Assembly: GCF_900099735.1 (NCBI RefSeq)
Contig: NZ_FNDT01000003.1
Span: 124,001-188,000 of the forward strand
Length of the DNA: 64,000 nt
Origin: Arthrobacter subterraneus
GTDB lineage: Bacteria; Actinomycetota; Actinomycetes; Actinomycetales; Micrococcaceae
Direction: 5' to 3'
Part shown: positions 10,546 to 20,563 of the stretch, in pieces
How the letters are laid out: each line of letters opens with the position of its first letter
Numbering within the stretch: the first letter of the stretch is position 1
Position numbers and translations under genes: made by a program
Notes under the pieces: generated by a model
Database searches by the model: none
Told to the model about the DNA's origin: nothing
What the model saw: only the letters and a program-made list of their open reading frames with translations

Positions 10546-11016
10546 ATGTCTGAACGACTCCAGCCCGGAGACCGCGCACCGGACTTCACACTCACCTCCG
10601 CTGATGGTTCCGCAGTTTCACTTGGTGACTTTGCGGGCGAGAACGTGGTGGTCTACTTCTATCCGGCGGCCGCCACCCCGGGCTGCACCACTCAGGCCTG
10701 CGATTTCCGGGACAGTCTTGCCTCGCTCGCCACTGCCGGGTACCGGGTCATCGGCATCTCGCCTGACGCGGAAACAAAGCTCCGCTCGTTCAGCGACAAG
10801 GAAGCTCTTACCTTCCCGCTGCTTTCCGACCCTGACCACGCAGTGGCTGACGCCTGGGGTGCCTGGGGAGAGAAGAAGAATTACGGCAAAACCTATGAGG
10901 GCCTGATCCGCTCCACGGTGGTGGTGGACGGCGCCGGGCACGTAGCGCTTGCCCAGTACAACGTCAGGGCGACCGGCCACGTAGCGAAACTGCGCCGCGA
11001 TCTGGGGATCAGCTGA
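10546..11016 (+). CDS. bcp: Thioredoxin-dependent peroxiredoxin, Bcp/PrxQ type
   Basis: Reduces hydroperoxides through a peroxidatic cysteine. 156 residues from the ATG at 10546, preceded by GAGAGG. AhpC/TSA fold: GDRAPDFTLTSADG, then PAAATPGCTTQACDFRD with Cys47 as peroxidatic and Cys52 as the likely resolving cysteine (the five-residue spacing of the Bcp/PrxQ class), and a conserved Arg in LIRSTVVVDG. A longer reading back to 10414 exists but lacks family similarity. The 270 bases upstream, after the tRNA-Lys terminator, show only weak GC-rich repetition. Confidence 0.92.
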   Translation: MSERLQPGDRAPDFTLTSADGSAVSLGDFAGENVVVYFYPAAATPGCTTQACDFRDSLASLATAGYRVIGISPDAETKLRSFSDKEALTFPLLSDPDHAVADAWGAWGEKKNYGKTYEGLIRSTVVVDGAGHVALAQYNVRATGHVAKLRRDLGIS

Positions 11017-11113
11017 CCCTCGAAACTCACTGAAGTATTCCAGCGCGGGGGCTTCAGCGACCTGAGTACAATGGAGGGTGCGTCGCACGGCCCAGCCTGC
11101 AGGCGTACCCCAC

Positions 11114-11195
11114 GCGCGAGTGGCGAAATTGGCAGACGCGCTGGATTTAGGTTCCAGTGTCTTCGGACGTGGGGGTTCGAGTCCCCCCTTGCGCA
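11114..11195 (+). tRNA. tRNA-Leu (anticodon TAG)
   Basis: Type II tRNA with a long variable arm (GTCTTCGGAC). Acceptor GCGCGAG pairs with CTTGCGC; anticodon stem CTGGA/TCCAG holds TAG at 11148-11150. CCA follows directly at 11196-11198. Confidence 0.96.
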
Positions 11196-11199
11196 CCAT

Positions 11200-11238
11200 C
11201 AGAATGGCTCCCGGCTCTGGCCGGGAGCCATTCTGTTT
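11200..11238 (+). terminator. Terminator after tRNA-Leu
   Basis: Perfect 14-bp stem, arms 11201-11214 and 11221-11234, extended by a C-G pair. A 6-base loop and a following GTTT are seen. Confidence 0.9.
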
Positions 11239-11395
11239 CAGGCCGTATCGGGTCTGCAGCAATCTTTTTTCAAACTCCACCAATCCACTCCCATTTCCCA
11301 CCCGAACTAACCGTGAGACATCGACACGATGTGTTCGTCCGGTAAAAGACCATCGCGTTCGCCGTGGGGGTCGAATTGTTTGAAGGAGAAATGAA

Positions 11396-12085
11396 ATGGA
11401 ACTTCTGAAGCGCAGGAACCTTTCCGTACTCGGTGTCGCGACTGTCGCCATGTTTGGCCTGGCAGCATGCGGCGGTGGCGAGGAAGCAGCACCGGGTGCA
11501 GCGGAAACCACAGAGTCGACCACCACGGAGTCCTCGGCTCCCGAGATGACCGAAGAGATGACGGACGAGGCCATGGACCCCGCTGCCAATCTCGTCGGCC
11601 CCGGTTGCGAAGGCTACGCCGAGCAGGTTCCCGACGGCGACGGCTCAGTGGCCGGCATGGCCCAGGATCCGGTAGCTGTGGCCGCATCCAACAACCCGCT
11701 CCTGACCCAGCTGACCGCGGCTGTCTCCGGCGAGCTGAACCCAGATGTTGACCTCGTGGACACCCTGAACGGTGACGAGTTCACCGTCTTTGCACCGGTC
11801 GACGAAGCGTTCGGCGCCCTCGATGCCGCAACCGTCGAGGCCCTCCAGACCGACGCCGACCTCCTCACCGGCATCCTCACCTACCACGTGGTTCCCGGCC
11901 AGCTGACCCCTGACGAGGTCGCCGGCACCCACACCACGGTCAATGGAGCCGAGGTAACCGTTGAGGGTGAAGGCGATTCCATCACCGTCGGCGAAGAGAG
12001 CGCTGCTGTGATCTGCGGCGGCGTCCAGACCGCCAACGCCACGGTCTACCTCATCGACTCCATCCTGATGCCTCCGGCCCAGTAA
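11396..12085 (+). CDS. Fasciclin-domain lipoprotein
   Basis: Cell-surface lipoprotein, probably adhesive, of the MPT70/83-like FAS1 type. 229 residues from the ATG at 11396, with GAAGGAGAAATGA upstream. Signal sequence and lipobox FGLAAC (Cys about residue 25), a Thr/Glu-rich acidic linker of about 50 residues, then one FAS1 domain with the H1 motif [16 protein letters not shown], the YH motif [16 protein letters not shown], and [13 protein letters not shown] at the C-terminus. It stands alone, with a strong terminator downstream. The ligand is unknown. Confidence 0.9.
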   Translation: MELLKRRNLSVLGVATVAMFGLAACGGGEEAAPGAAETTESTTTESSAPEMTEEMTDEAMDPAANLVGPGCEGYAEQVPDGDGSVAGMAQDPVAVAASNNPLLTQLTAAVSGELNPDVDLVDTLNGDEFTVFAPVDEAFGALDAATVEALQTDADLLTGILTYHVVPGQLTPDEVAGTHTTVNGAEVTVEGEGDSITVGEESAAVICGGVQTANATVYLIDSILMPPAQ

Positions 12086-12156
12086 TACGGACCGTTCGGC
12101 CACATCAGGCCAACAGGCTCCTTGATTCGACTCCTCTAATCGGAATCAGGGACACG

Positions 12157-12196
12157 GGCGGGTATCTGCACCCAGGTGCGGATACCCGCCTTTTTT
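12157..12196 (+). terminator. Terminator after the fasciclin gene
   Basis: 10-bp stem GGCGGGTATC (12157-12166) and GATACCCGCC (12181-12190) with an inner GCACC/GGTGC stem, followed by six T: a canonical intrinsic terminator. Confidence 0.95.
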
Positions 12197-12311
12197 CTCG
12201 TTCTCCCACTGCCCGCTCCGGAACCGTCATCAGCGTCCGTCCAGCCTCGTGGCATAGACTGAAACTTCCGTCCGCAGTTCCTGCCTACTCCAGGCGCGCC
12301 CCGAGGAGACC

Positions 12312-14051
12312 ATGCCAGCGAGCCCCACGCACCGCCGTCGTCCGCTGACGGGGCTTGCCCTCCGTACGGTTGCTGCGACAGCTGTCCTTGGGCTCACCGC
12401 GTGCAGTGCGGCCACACCGATGCCCACAGCGACGACGCCGGGGCCCACCACAGCAACCGAATCACCCGTGCCCGTCGGAGATACCACCACCGGTACGTTC
12501 ACCTTTGGGACAGCGGCCAATCCCACCGGTCTTGATCCGGCTCTGGTGGCTGACACCGAGTCATACCGGATCACCCGGCAGATGCTCGAGGGCCTGGTCG
12601 GGATCGACCCGCTCACATCCGAGCCCGCACCGCTCCTCGCGACCTCCTGGGAGGAACGCAATGAGGGCCGGGCCTACGCCTTCCAGCTGCGCGAGGACGT
12701 TCTTTTCCACGACGGCGAGCCTTTCAACGCCGAGGCCGTCTGCGCCAACTTCGAGCGCTGGTACACCATGCCTGCCGACACCAGGGTCCTGGATTCGACC
12801 ATCGCCTTCGAGTCCGTCTTCAACGCCTTCTCCGATTCACCGGAGGAGTCCGTGTATGAATCCTGCCAGCCGCTTGGCGAGCACGAGGTCCTCATCCGGC
12901 TGTCCGGAGTCATGACGTCGTTCATCCCCGCGCTCGCGCTGCCCGCGTTCGGCATGGCGTCTCCGAAGGCCCTCGCGGAGCTCAACGCCAACGAGCTGAC
13001 GGTGGAACGGGACGGCCGGAACCTGTCCGAATTCGCGCTGAGCCCGGTGGGAACCGGTCCGTTCACTTTCGAAACGTGGTCCGACGGCGAAGTGACCCTC
13101 AGCGCGTTCGAGGACTATTGGGGCGTTCCCGGTGAAATCCAGACGGTGACGTTCCGTACCATTCCCCATACCGATGCACGGCTGCGCGCCCTGCTCAGCG
13201 GAGAAATCGACGGCTACGATCTGGTGACGGTGGACAACGCCGCGGAGCTCGCGCGCGAGGGGCAGCAGATCCTGCAACGGGATCCCTACTCGGTCCTCTA
13301 CCTCGGCATGAACCAGGACTTCCCCGGCGTCGACGATGAGCTCTTCCGGCAGGCGGTCGCCCACGCGATCGACAAGCCTGCACTCATCGAGGGGCGCTTC
13401 CTCAACGGAACCAGTCCGGCCAACCAGTTCCTGCCTCCCAAACTGGGGGTAACCAGCGAGGAGGTTGCAGAGTATGAGTACAGCCCCGAGATCGCGCGGG
13501 ACCTCCTGGAGGAGGCCGGATACGACGGCGAACCCCTCCCCTTCCACTATCCGCGCAACGTGGCGCGGCCGTACCTTTCGTCACCGGAGAAGGTATACGC
13601 CGAACTGAGCCGCCAGCTCACAGCAGCCGGTTTCAATATCCAGCCCGTGCCCACCGCATGGTCGGACGGCTACCTCCAAACCGTCCAGCAGGATGACAAC
13701 CGCGCGTTCCACCTTCTTGGATGGAGCGGAAGCTACCAGGATCCGGACAACTTCGCCGGTGCCCTGTTCGGCGGTTACAGCGAGGAATTCGCCTACCGCG
13801 ACAACCAGCTCTTCAGCAAGATCGCCCGCGCTGTCACCCTGCCCAACGGTGACGAGCGCGCGGCCGCCTACCGGGACATCAGCGAGAGCATCTCCGTCGA
13901 CATTCCGGCGGTTCCGCTGGCCTTCCCGATCTCCGCTGCGGTGGTGTCTCCGCGGGTGCTCAGCTACCCCGTAAGCCCCGTCATGCACGAAGTGTTCAAC
14001 CATATTGACCTTGCCGACGTCGAGCAGCCCACCGCCCCTGCCGGAAGCTGA
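12312..14051 (+). CDS. ABC transporter substrate-binding lipoprotein (peptide/opine type)
   Basis: Extracellular solute-binding protein of family 5 (SBP_bac_5, DppA/OppA-like), 579 residues. The ATG at 12312 follows GAGGAGA. An Arg-rich N-region, then the lipobox VLGLTACS (Cys about residue 31). Family motifs: EGLVGIDPLTSEPAPLLATS, FQLREDVLFHDGEPFNAE and the late FHLLGWSGSYQDPDN. No permease or ATPase genes flank it; the next gene is mqo. It either serves permeases encoded elsewhere or acts alone. Substrate (oligopeptide, nickel or other) cannot be read from the sequence. Confidence 0.9.
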   Translation: MPASPTHRRRPLTGLALRTVAATAVLGLTACSAATPMPTATTPGPTTATESPVPVGDTTTGTFTFGTAANPTGLDPALVADTESYRITRQMLEGLVGIDPLTSEPAPLLATSWEERNEGRAYAFQLREDVLFHDGEPFNAEAVCANFERWYTMPADTRVLDSTIAFESVFNAFSDSPEESVYESCQPLGEHEVLIRLSGVMTSFIPALALPAFGMASPKALAELNANELTVERDGRNLSEFALSPVGTGPFTFETWSDGEVTLSAFEDYWGVPGEIQTVTFRTIPHTDARLRALLSGEIDGYDLVTVDNAAELAREGQQILQRDPYSVLYLGMNQDFPGVDDELFRQAVAHAIDKPALIEGRFLNGTSPANQFLPPKLGVTSEEVAEYEYSPEIARDLLEEAGYDGEPLPFHYPRNVARPYLSSPEKVYAELSRQLTAAGFNIQPVPTAWSDGYLQTVQQDDNRAFHLLGWSGSYQDPDNFAGALFGGYSEEFAYRDNQLFSKIARAVTLPNGDERAAAYRDISESISVDIPAVPLAFPISAAVVSPRVLSYPVSPVMHEVFNHIDLADVEQPTAPAGS

Positions 14052-14177
14052 ACCGTCCGCGTGGCGGTTCTCCAGTGGGACCAGAATCACCCCTCCGGCA
14101 AGGTCTTCCAATTTACGGAACGTCTGCCCCAGAGGCTACGCTTCTAGGGCTAGCGCCCTTGCTATTGGAGACCCATC

Positions 14178-15674
14178 GTGACTGCTGACAGCCAGGCGGG
14201 AAAGCCCGCGAACCACACCGACGTCGTTCTAATTGGCGGCGGAATCATGAGCGCCACCCTCGGGGCGTTCCTCAAGCAGCTGCAGCCTGACTGGAGCATC
14301 GCACTCTTCGAGCGCCTGGACCGTGCAGGGCTGGAAAGCTCGGACCCCTGGAACAACGCCGGGACCGGGCATGCCGCACTCTGCGAACTGAACTACTCGC
14401 CGGCGGCCAAGGACGGTTCGGTGGATCCCGCCAAGGCGGTTGCCATCAACGAACAGTTCCAGGTCTCCCGGCAGTTCTGGGCGCACATGGTGTCCAACGG
14501 CCATCTCGGCGATCCGGGCAGCTTCATCAACGCCGTCCCGCACATGAGCTTTGTGTGGGGCGAGGGCAACGTGGAGTACCTGCGGCGCCGCTACGAGGCT
14601 CTTCGCGCGCAGCCGCTCTTCAAGTCGATCGAGTTCGCTACCGACCACTCCTCGATCGCCGGATGGGCGCCGCTGCTGATGAAGGAGCGGCCTGCCTCGC
14701 AGCCTGTCGCCGCGTCGCGGGTCGCTGGAGGCACCGACGTGGACTTCGGTGCACTCACCCGCGGTCTCACAACCTACCTCGGCGAGAACGACGTCGACCT
14801 GCGCTACGGACACGACGTCACCGACCTCTCCAAGACATCCCAGAACCGCTGGGATGTCACCGTCCGCAACCGGGCCACCGGCCAGGAACACACCGTGAAC
14901 ACGCGCTTCGTGTTCATCGGCGCAGGCGGCGGGGCGCTGCATCTGCTCCAGAAGAGCGGCATTCCCGAGGGCCGCGGTTTCGCCGGATTCCCGGTGTCGG
15001 GCCAGTTCCTGCGCTGCACCAACCCGGACACAGTGAGCCAGCACAACGCCAAGGTCTATGGACAGGCTTCAGTGGGTGCCCCTCCCATGTCCGTCCCGCA
15101 CCTGGATACCCGCTACGTCAACGGTGAGCGGTCCCTCCTGTTCGGTCCGTATGCCGGTTTCTCGACCAAGTTCCTGAAGCGCGGCTCGCTGCTGGACCTG
15201 CCGATGACAATCCGTCCGTCCAACCTCCTGCCCATGCTCGCCGTCGGCAAGGACAACATCCCGCTCACCAGATACCTCATCAGCGAGGTGCTCAAGAAGC
15301 GGGAGGCGAAGAATGAATACCTCAACGAGTTTGTCCCGTCAGCTGACGGGAACCGGTGGGAACTGATCACCGCGGGACAGCGTGTACAGGTCATCAAGAA
15401 AGCTCCCGGCAAGGGCGGCGTCCTGCAGTTCGGCACCGAGGTGATCACCTCGGCAGACGGCACGGTCGGGGCCCTGCTGGGAGCCTCCCCGGGAGCGTCG
15501 ACAGCAGCACCGATCATGATCGAGCTGATGCGTCGCTGCTTCCCCGGGCAGATCGCTGCCTGGGAGCCGAAGCTGAAGGAAATGATTCCCGGCTACGGCA
15601 CCAAGCTCAACGAGAATGAGTCCCTTGCCGATGACATCCAGTCAATGACTGACAGGGTACTCGGACTCACATAG
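14178..15674 (+). CDS. mqo: Malate:quinone oxidoreductase
   Basis: Membrane-associated FAD enzyme that oxidises malate to oxaloacetate and passes electrons to quinone, a TCA-cycle step common in actinobacteria. 498 residues, a normal length. GTG start at 14178 after TTGGAG; the N-terminal FAD motif is [20 protein letters not shown]. Family segments [16 protein letters not shown] and [20 protein letters not shown] are clear. It is monocistronic, 126 bases after the binding-protein gene. Confidence 0.96.
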   Translation: MTADSQAGKPANHTDVVLIGGGIMSATLGAFLKQLQPDWSIALFERLDRAGLESSDPWNNAGTGHAALCELNYSPAAKDGSVDPAKAVAINEQFQVSRQFWAHMVSNGHLGDPGSFINAVPHMSFVWGEGNVEYLRRRYEALRAQPLFKSIEFATDHSSIAGWAPLLMKERPASQPVAASRVAGGTDVDFGALTRGLTTYLGENDVDLRYGHDVTDLSKTSQNRWDVTVRNRATGQEHTVNTRFVFIGAGGGALHLLQKSGIPEGRGFAGFPVSGQFLRCTNPDTVSQHNAKVYGQASVGAPPMSVPHLDTRYVNGERSLLFGPYAGFSTKFLKRGSLLDLPMTIRPSNLLPMLAVGKDNIPLTRYLISEVLKKREAKNEYLNEFVPSADGNRWELITAGQRVQVIKKAPGKGGVLQFGTEVITSADGTVGALLGASPGASTAAPIMIELMRRCFPGQIAAWEPKLKEMIPGYGTKLNENESLADDIQSMTDRVLGLT

Positions 15675-15718
15675 ACCGCGGCGCCGCCAGGACTGGCTGC
15701 CCGCAGAAGGCAGAACTG

Positions 15719-18700
15719 ATGTTCCGTTTGGCTCAGCTGTCCCTGGGGAACCGTGCACTGATTGCTCTCATCACCGTCTTCGCGGCGGTGTTCGGTGTCA
15801 TCACCATGGGTTCCCTGAAACAGGAGCTCATCCCGTCGCTGGAGTTCCCGCAGATCACCGTCGTGTCCTCGCTCCCCGGTGCCAGCCCGGAGTATCTGGA
15901 CAAGCAGGTCAGCGAGCCGCTGGAGAGTGCGCTGAGCGGGGTTGAAGGACTGGAGTCGTCCTCCGCAACCTCGCGCAGCGGCGTCTCGACCGTCAGCCTC
16001 ATGTTCGCGTACGGCACGGATCTGGACCGTGCCCGCGGCCAGGTGGACCGCGCCATCTCGACGGTGCGGCCCCTGCTTCCGGAGGACGTTGAACCCCAGT
16101 CGCTGGCCGGCAGCATCAATGACCTGCCTGTCGTCTTCATGGCCGTCTCTTCCGACCAGCCGCTGAGTGAGCTGGGCGAGGAGCTGAGCCGGCTTACCGT
16201 GCCGCGGCTCCAGAAGGTCGAGGGGGTTCGCAGCGCCGAGGTCACCGGCGGCGCCGGGCAGCATATTTCCATCCTGCCCCGAGAGGATGACCTCGTGGCA
16301 GAAGGGCTCGCAACCGGCGACATCATCGACGCCCTGGAAAACAACGGCGAACTGTTTCCGATCGGCACACTGGAAGAAGGCGAACGGTCCCTGACGATCC
16401 AGGCGGGCAGCCCCATCACGTCGCTCGATGACATCCGTGCCCTGCCTATCCTCCCGTCCGATCCCGATCCCGGATCCGGTTCCGGCGGCCCGGTCACTCT
16501 TGGCTCCATCGCCGAGGTGTCCATAGCCGAGGATGACGCCACCTCGGTCACACGCACCAACGGCGTCGAGACGCTGGCCCTCACCGTGACGAAGGTCCCC
16601 TCGGCAGATACGGTGACGCTTTCCAACGCGGTCACGGCCCTCCTTCCCGAGCTTGAGGCCGAGTTGGGGAACGGCGCGGCCATTACAGTCATTTTTGACC
16701 AGGCGCCGTTCATCGAGCGTTCCATTGCCGACCTCACCACTGAGGGCCTGCTGGGACTGGGATTCGCCGTCGTCGTCATTCTGGTGTTCCTCCTCTCCGC
16801 CCGCTCCACCCTGGTGACGGCGGTGTCCATACCGCTGTCGCTGCTGATCACGTTCATCGGGCTGTGGGCAACCGGCTACTCCCTCAACATCCTGACGCTG
16901 GGTGCGCTCACCATTGCGATCGGCCGCGTGGTGGACGATTCCATCGTGGTCATCGAGAACATCAAGCGGCACCTCAGTTACGGGGAAGACAAACGCTCCG
17001 CAATCCTGACCGCCATCCGCGAGGTCGCCGGTGCGATCACCGCCTCCACCCTCACGACGGTGGCTGTCTTCGCTCCGATCGCCTTTGTCGGGGACCTCGC
17101 CGGCGAGCTGTTCCGTCCGTTTGCCCTGACGGTCACCATCGCGCTGCTCGCGTCGCTGGCCGTTTCGCTGACCATCGTCCCGGTGCTGGCGTACTGGTTC
17201 CTCCCCCGGACGATTCCTGCGGCCGACCCCTCGGACCCGGCAACCGGTGCCGCCGGTGCCGCAGGTGCCGCCGGTGCCGCCGGTGCCGCAGGTGCCGCCG
17301 GTGCCGCCGGTGCCGCCGGTGCCGCCGGTGCCGCCGGGCAGCGCTACCTGGCGGAGGAGAAGGAGCAGCGGTCCTGGCTGCAGCGCGGGTACCTTCCCAT
17401 CCTTCGCGTGACCCAGCACCATCCGGTCTGGACCGTCGTGGCGGGAGTCCTGGTGCTGGCGGGCACGGTGGCGCTGGTGCCGTTCATGCAGACGAATCTG
17501 TTGGGCAACACCGGGCAGAACAGTTTCAGCATCAGCCAACGCCAGCAGCCCGGCTCAAGCCTGGAGAACACTGTTGCCGAAGCGGAACGGGTGGAAGCGG
17601 TCCTCGCCCGTTTCGAGGACATCCACGACGTCCAGGTGACTGTCGGTAACGCATCGGGTGCACTTGGAGCGCGTTTCTCCGCCGGCGCCGCCACGGCACA
17701 GTTCACGGTGACCACCGAGGAAGACGCCGACCAGCAGGAGCTGCAGAACGAGGTCCGCGCGGCGCTCAATCAACTTGAGGAGGCAGGAGAGATCTCCCTG
17801 TCCACTCAGCAGGGCGGGTTCGGCACGTCGAGCACCGTGGATATTAACATCACCGCTCCGGAGCCGGACATCCTCGCCGAAGCAACTGACGCCGTCGTCG
17901 CTGCCCTGCAGGGTGTCCCCGGCGCTCGGGATGTCACATCCAATCTGGCCGCGGCGCAGCCGCAGGTCCAGGTGAGCGTGGACCGTGCCGCCGCCGTGCG
18001 CGCGGGCCTGAGCGAGGGGCAGATCGGCGCGCTGCTGGGAGGAAACGTCAGCGCCATTCCCGGCGGCACCGTGCGGCTTGAAGCCACCGACTACCCCATC
18101 CTGATCGGTGAAGGAACCGAAATCTCCAGCCTGGAGCAGCTGCGGGATCTTTCGCTGCCCACCCCGGCAGGGCCGGTTCCGCTCACGGATGTCGCGACCG
18201 TGGAGGAGGTGCAGGTTCCCCTGACGATCACAAGCTCCAACGGCGAGCGGACCGCGCAGGTCTCGATCACGCCGTCGGGCGACAATCTTGGCGCCCTGAC
18301 CGCCGCGGTCACGGAACGGCTGGACGGCGTAAGCCTGCCCGCCGGTGCAACCGCCACGCTCGGGGGCGCTGCCGAACAGCAGGCCGACTCCTTCGGGCAG
18401 CTGTTTCTTGCCCTCTGGGCGGCGGTTGCGATTGTGTACGTCATCATGGTGGCAACGTTCAAGAGCCTGATCCAGCCGCTGATCCTCCTGGTCTCGGTGC
18501 CGTTTGCCGCGACCGGCGCGATCGCACTGCTGGTGATCACCGGGATTCCGCTGGGGCTGCCGTCACTGATCGGGATGCTCATGCTGGTGGGGATTGTGGT
18601 GACCAACGCGATCGTCCTGATTGACCTGATCAACCAGTACCGGCAACCCCGGAACGGTTCGCCCGGGCTCAGCGTCGCGGAGGCAATTACACGCGGCGCC

Positions 18701-18967
18701 CGGCAACGCCTCCGTCCCATTCTCATGACGGCGCTGGCGACGGTCTTCGCGCTCACGCCGATGGCCTTGGGGCTGACCGGAGAAGGCGGGTTCATCTCCC
18801 AGCCGCTTGCCGTCGTCGTTATCGGCGGTCTTGTTTCCTCCACACTGCTGACGCTGGTGCTGGTTCCGGTACTGTACCGGCTGGTCGAGGGACGGCGGGA
18901 GAAGCGCAATGAGGCACCGGAAACGTGGGAACAAATCCCCGAGGAGGTTGGTTACGGAGTACAGTAG
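15719..18967 (+). CDS. RND-family efflux permease (HAE1/SwrC-like)
   Basis: Proton-driven exporter of about 12 membrane segments, 1082 residues, of the AcrB-like class also found in Gram-positive bacteria (SwrC). N-terminal MFRLAQLSLGNRALIALITVF is TM1. The proton-relay region in TM4 reads GRVVDDSIVVIENI, with both Asp present. Two large extracellular porter regions and the second half (LLILVSVPFAATGAIALL) follow. A run of ten Gly-Ala-Ala units (residues 510-539) sits in the cytoplasmic linker between TM6 and TM7. No adaptor or outer-membrane gene accompanies it, as expected for a monoderm. Substrate unknown. Confidence 0.93.
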   Translation: MFRLAQLSLGNRALIALITVFAAVFGVITMGSLKQELIPSLEFPQITVVSSLPGASPEYLDKQVSEPLESALSGVEGLESSSATSRSGVSTVSLMFAYGTDLDRARGQVDRAISTVRPLLPEDVEPQSLAGSINDLPVVFMAVSSDQPLSELGEELSRLTVPRLQKVEGVRSAEVTGGAGQHISILPREDDLVAEGLATGDIIDALENNGELFPIGTLEEGERSLTIQAGSPITSLDDIRALPILPSDPDPGSGSGGPVTLGSIAEVSIAEDDATSVTRTNGVETLALTVTKVPSADTVTLSNAVTALLPELEAELGNGAAITVIFDQAPFIERSIADLTTEGLLGLGFAVVVILVFLLSARSTLVTAVSIPLSLLITFIGLWATGYSLNILTLGALTIAIGRVVDDSIVVIENIKRHLSYGEDKRSAILTAIREVAGAITASTLTTVAVFAPIAFVGDLAGELFRPFALTVTIALLASLAVSLTIVPVLAYWFLPRTIPAADPSDPATGAAGAAGAAGAAGAAGAAGAAGAAGAAGAAGQRYLAEEKEQRSWLQRGYLPILRVTQHHPVWTVVAGVLVLAGTVALVPFMQTNLLGNTGQNSFSISQRQQPGSSLENTVAEAERVEAVLARFEDIHDVQVTVGNASGALGARFSAGAATAQFTVTTEEDADQQELQNEVRAALNQLEEAGEISLSTQQGGFGTSSTVDINITAPEPDILAEATDAVVAALQGVPGARDVTSNLAAAQPQVQVSVDRAAAVRAGLSEGQIGALLGGNVSAIPGGTVRLEATDYPILIGEGTEISSLEQLRDLSLPTPAGPVPLTDVATVEEVQVPLTITSSNGERTAQVSITPSGDNLGALTAAVTERLDGVSLPAGATATLGGAAEQQADSFGQLFLALWAAVAIVYVIMVATFKSLIQPLILLVSVPFAATGAIALLVITGIPLGLPSLIGMLMLVGIVVTNAIVLIDLINQYRQPRNGSPGLSVAEAITRGARQRLRPILMTALATVFALTPMALGLTGEGGFISQPLAVVVIGGLVSSTLLTLVLVPVLYRLVEGRREKRNEAPETWEQIPEEVGYGVQ
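17246..17335 (+). repeat. Ten in-frame 9-bp repeats encoding (Gly-Ala-Ala)10
   Basis: Ten perfect-length units of GGTGCCGCC or GGTGCCGCA (units 2 and 5 end in GCA) inside the RND permease gene. A 9-base period keeps the frame whatever the copy number, so the tract can change length without breaking the protein. It lies in the predicted cytoplasmic loop between the two halves of the permease. Confidence 0.97.
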
Positions 18968-19002
18968 ATGCAAATGCATGTACTTCTAGGAGGAGGAATC
19001 CC

Positions 19003-20085
19003 ATGCAGATCGGTATCTTCAGCGTCGGCGACGTAACTGTTGACCCCACCACCGGCACAGCACCCACGGAACACGAACGCATCAAGGCCATGGTGACCAT
19101 CGCCAAGCACGCCGAGGACGTCGGAATGGATGTCTTCGCAACAGGCGAGCACCACAACCGCCCGTTTGTGCCCAGCTCCCCGACCACCATGCTGGGATAC
19201 GTTGCGGCGCAGACCTCCCGCATCATCCTCTCCACTTCGACGACGCTGATCACCACCAATGACCCCGTCAAGATCGCAGAAGACTACGCGATGCTGCAGC
19301 ATCTCGCCGACGGCCGTGTGGACCTGATCCTGGGGCGCGGGAACACGGCGCCTGTCTATCCCTGGTTCGGCAAGAACCCGCAGGACAGCGTTGACCTCAC
19401 TGTGGAGAACTACCACCTGCTGCGCCGGCTCTGGGACGAGGACGTGGTCACCTGGGAAGGCAAGCACCGCACTCCCCTGAACAACTTCACCTCCACGCCG
19501 CGACCGCTCGACGGCGTTGCACCATTTGTCTGGCACGGTTCCATCCGCACTCCACAGGTCGCGGAAATCGCCGCCTACTACGGGGACGGATACTTCGCCA
19601 ACAACATCTTCTGGCCCAAGGAGCACTACCAGCAGCTCATTTCGCTCTACCGTGAACGGTATGCGCACTACGGCCACGGGACGTCTGAGCAGGCCATCGT
19701 CGGGCTGGGAGGCCAGTTCTTCATCCGCCCCAACTCACAGGACGCCGTCAACGAGTTCCGTCCCTACTTCGACAACGCGCCGGTCTACGGTCACGGTCCG
19801 TCGCTGGAGGACTTCACCTCGCAGACCCCGCTGACGGTGGGCAGCCCGCAGGAGCTGATCGACAAGACGCTGACTTTCCGTGAGTTCTTCGGCGATTATC
19901 AGCGTCAGCTCTTCCTGGTGGACCACGCAGGCCTTCCCCTGAAGACGGTGCTGGAACAGCTGGACCTGTTCGGATCCGACGTCCTGCCGACCCTGCGCAA
20001 GGAGTTCGCCGAGCGCACTCCCGCTTCAGTGCCTGCTCCCCCGACGTTCGAGAACCGGAAGGCTGCGGTGTCCGCCAATGCCTGA
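19003..20085 (+). CDS. LLM-class flavin-dependent monooxygenase
   Basis: Luciferase-like, FMNH2-dependent oxidoreductase of 360 residues. The ATG at 19003 follows a strong AGGAGGAGGAA; a longer reading would overlap the RND gene. TIM-barrel family features: MQIGIFSVGDVTVDPTTGTA, FATGEHHNRPFVPSSPTTML, then ILGRGNTAPVYPWFGKNPQD. It resembles the small actinobacterial group exemplified by CE1758. It overlaps the marR gene by 8 bases, so the two are probably co-transcribed and the MarR protein may sense the substrate. The substrate is not evident. Confidence 0.88.
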   Translation: MQIGIFSVGDVTVDPTTGTAPTEHERIKAMVTIAKHAEDVGMDVFATGEHHNRPFVPSSPTTMLGYVAAQTSRIILSTSTTLITTNDPVKIAEDYAMLQHLADGRVDLILGRGNTAPVYPWFGKNPQDSVDLTVENYHLLRRLWDEDVVTWEGKHRTPLNNFTSTPRPLDGVAPFVWHGSIRTPQVAEIAAYYGDGYFANNIFWPKEHYQQLISLYRERYAHYGHGTSEQAIVGLGGQFFIRPNSQDAVNEFRPYFDNAPVYGHGPSLEDFTSQTPLTVGSPQELIDKTLTFREFFGDYQRQLFLVDHAGLPLKTVLEQLDLFGSDVLPTLRKEFAERTPASVPAPPTFENRKAAVSANA

Positions 20086-20557
20086 GTCTCCAGCCACGCC
20101 GCTGCGTCTCACCGCCGATGCCTGGGAGTCTCTCTTCCGGGCGCAGGTGGCGGTGATGCGCAGGCTGCGCCGGGACCCCTCCTTCGCGGCGCTTGCGATC
20201 GGCGAGTACGACGTCCTCTTCAACCTCAGCCGCTGTCCCACCGGCTGGACCCGGTTGAATGAACTGAACAGCCACCTGTTGATCAGCCAGCCGAGCCTGA
20301 GCCGTATGGCGGAACGCCTGGAGCACAAAGGGCTGATTCAACGCAGGCAGGCTCCCGATGACCAGCGCGGCGTCCTTCTCGCTTTGACCGACGAAGGGCG
20401 CCGCCTGCAGCGCGAAATCGGTTCGGCTCACGTCCGCAGCATCCACGCCCTGCTGGGCCCGCTCCTGAACGAGGAAGAAATGGAGCAGCTGCTTGCCCTG
20501 ACCTCGAAAATCAGGGCTGGTCTGGAGGACGACGGCGGTACTCACCCCTCGATGTAG
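20078..20557 (+). CDS. MarR-family transcriptional regulator
   Basis: DNA-binding repressor-type protein of 159 residues. Winged-helix region LSRCPTGWTRLNELNSHLLI, then SQPSLSRMAERLEHKGLIQR as the recognition helix, and the wing DDQRGVLLALTDEGRRL, the typical MarR signature. The ATG at 20078 overlaps the end of the monooxygenase gene. The likely targets are its own operon and perhaps the RND permease upstream; this is inference from position. It ends 78 bases before the convergent transglutaminase gene, in a repeat-rich junction. Confidence 0.92.
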   Translation: MPESPATPLRLTADAWESLFRAQVAVMRRLRRDPSFAALAIGEYDVLFNLSRCPTGWTRLNELNSHLLISQPSLSRMAERLEHKGLIQRRQAPDDQRGVLLALTDEGRRLQREIGSAHVRSIHALLGPLLNEEEMEQLLALTSKIRAGLEDDGGTHPSM

Positions 20558-20563
20558 CTGTCC

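Noticed and set aside
15593-17539. 648-codon open frame opposite the RND gene
   Set aside because: It is a shadow in GC-rich sequence; no family motifs, and the plus-strand RND product is unmistakable.
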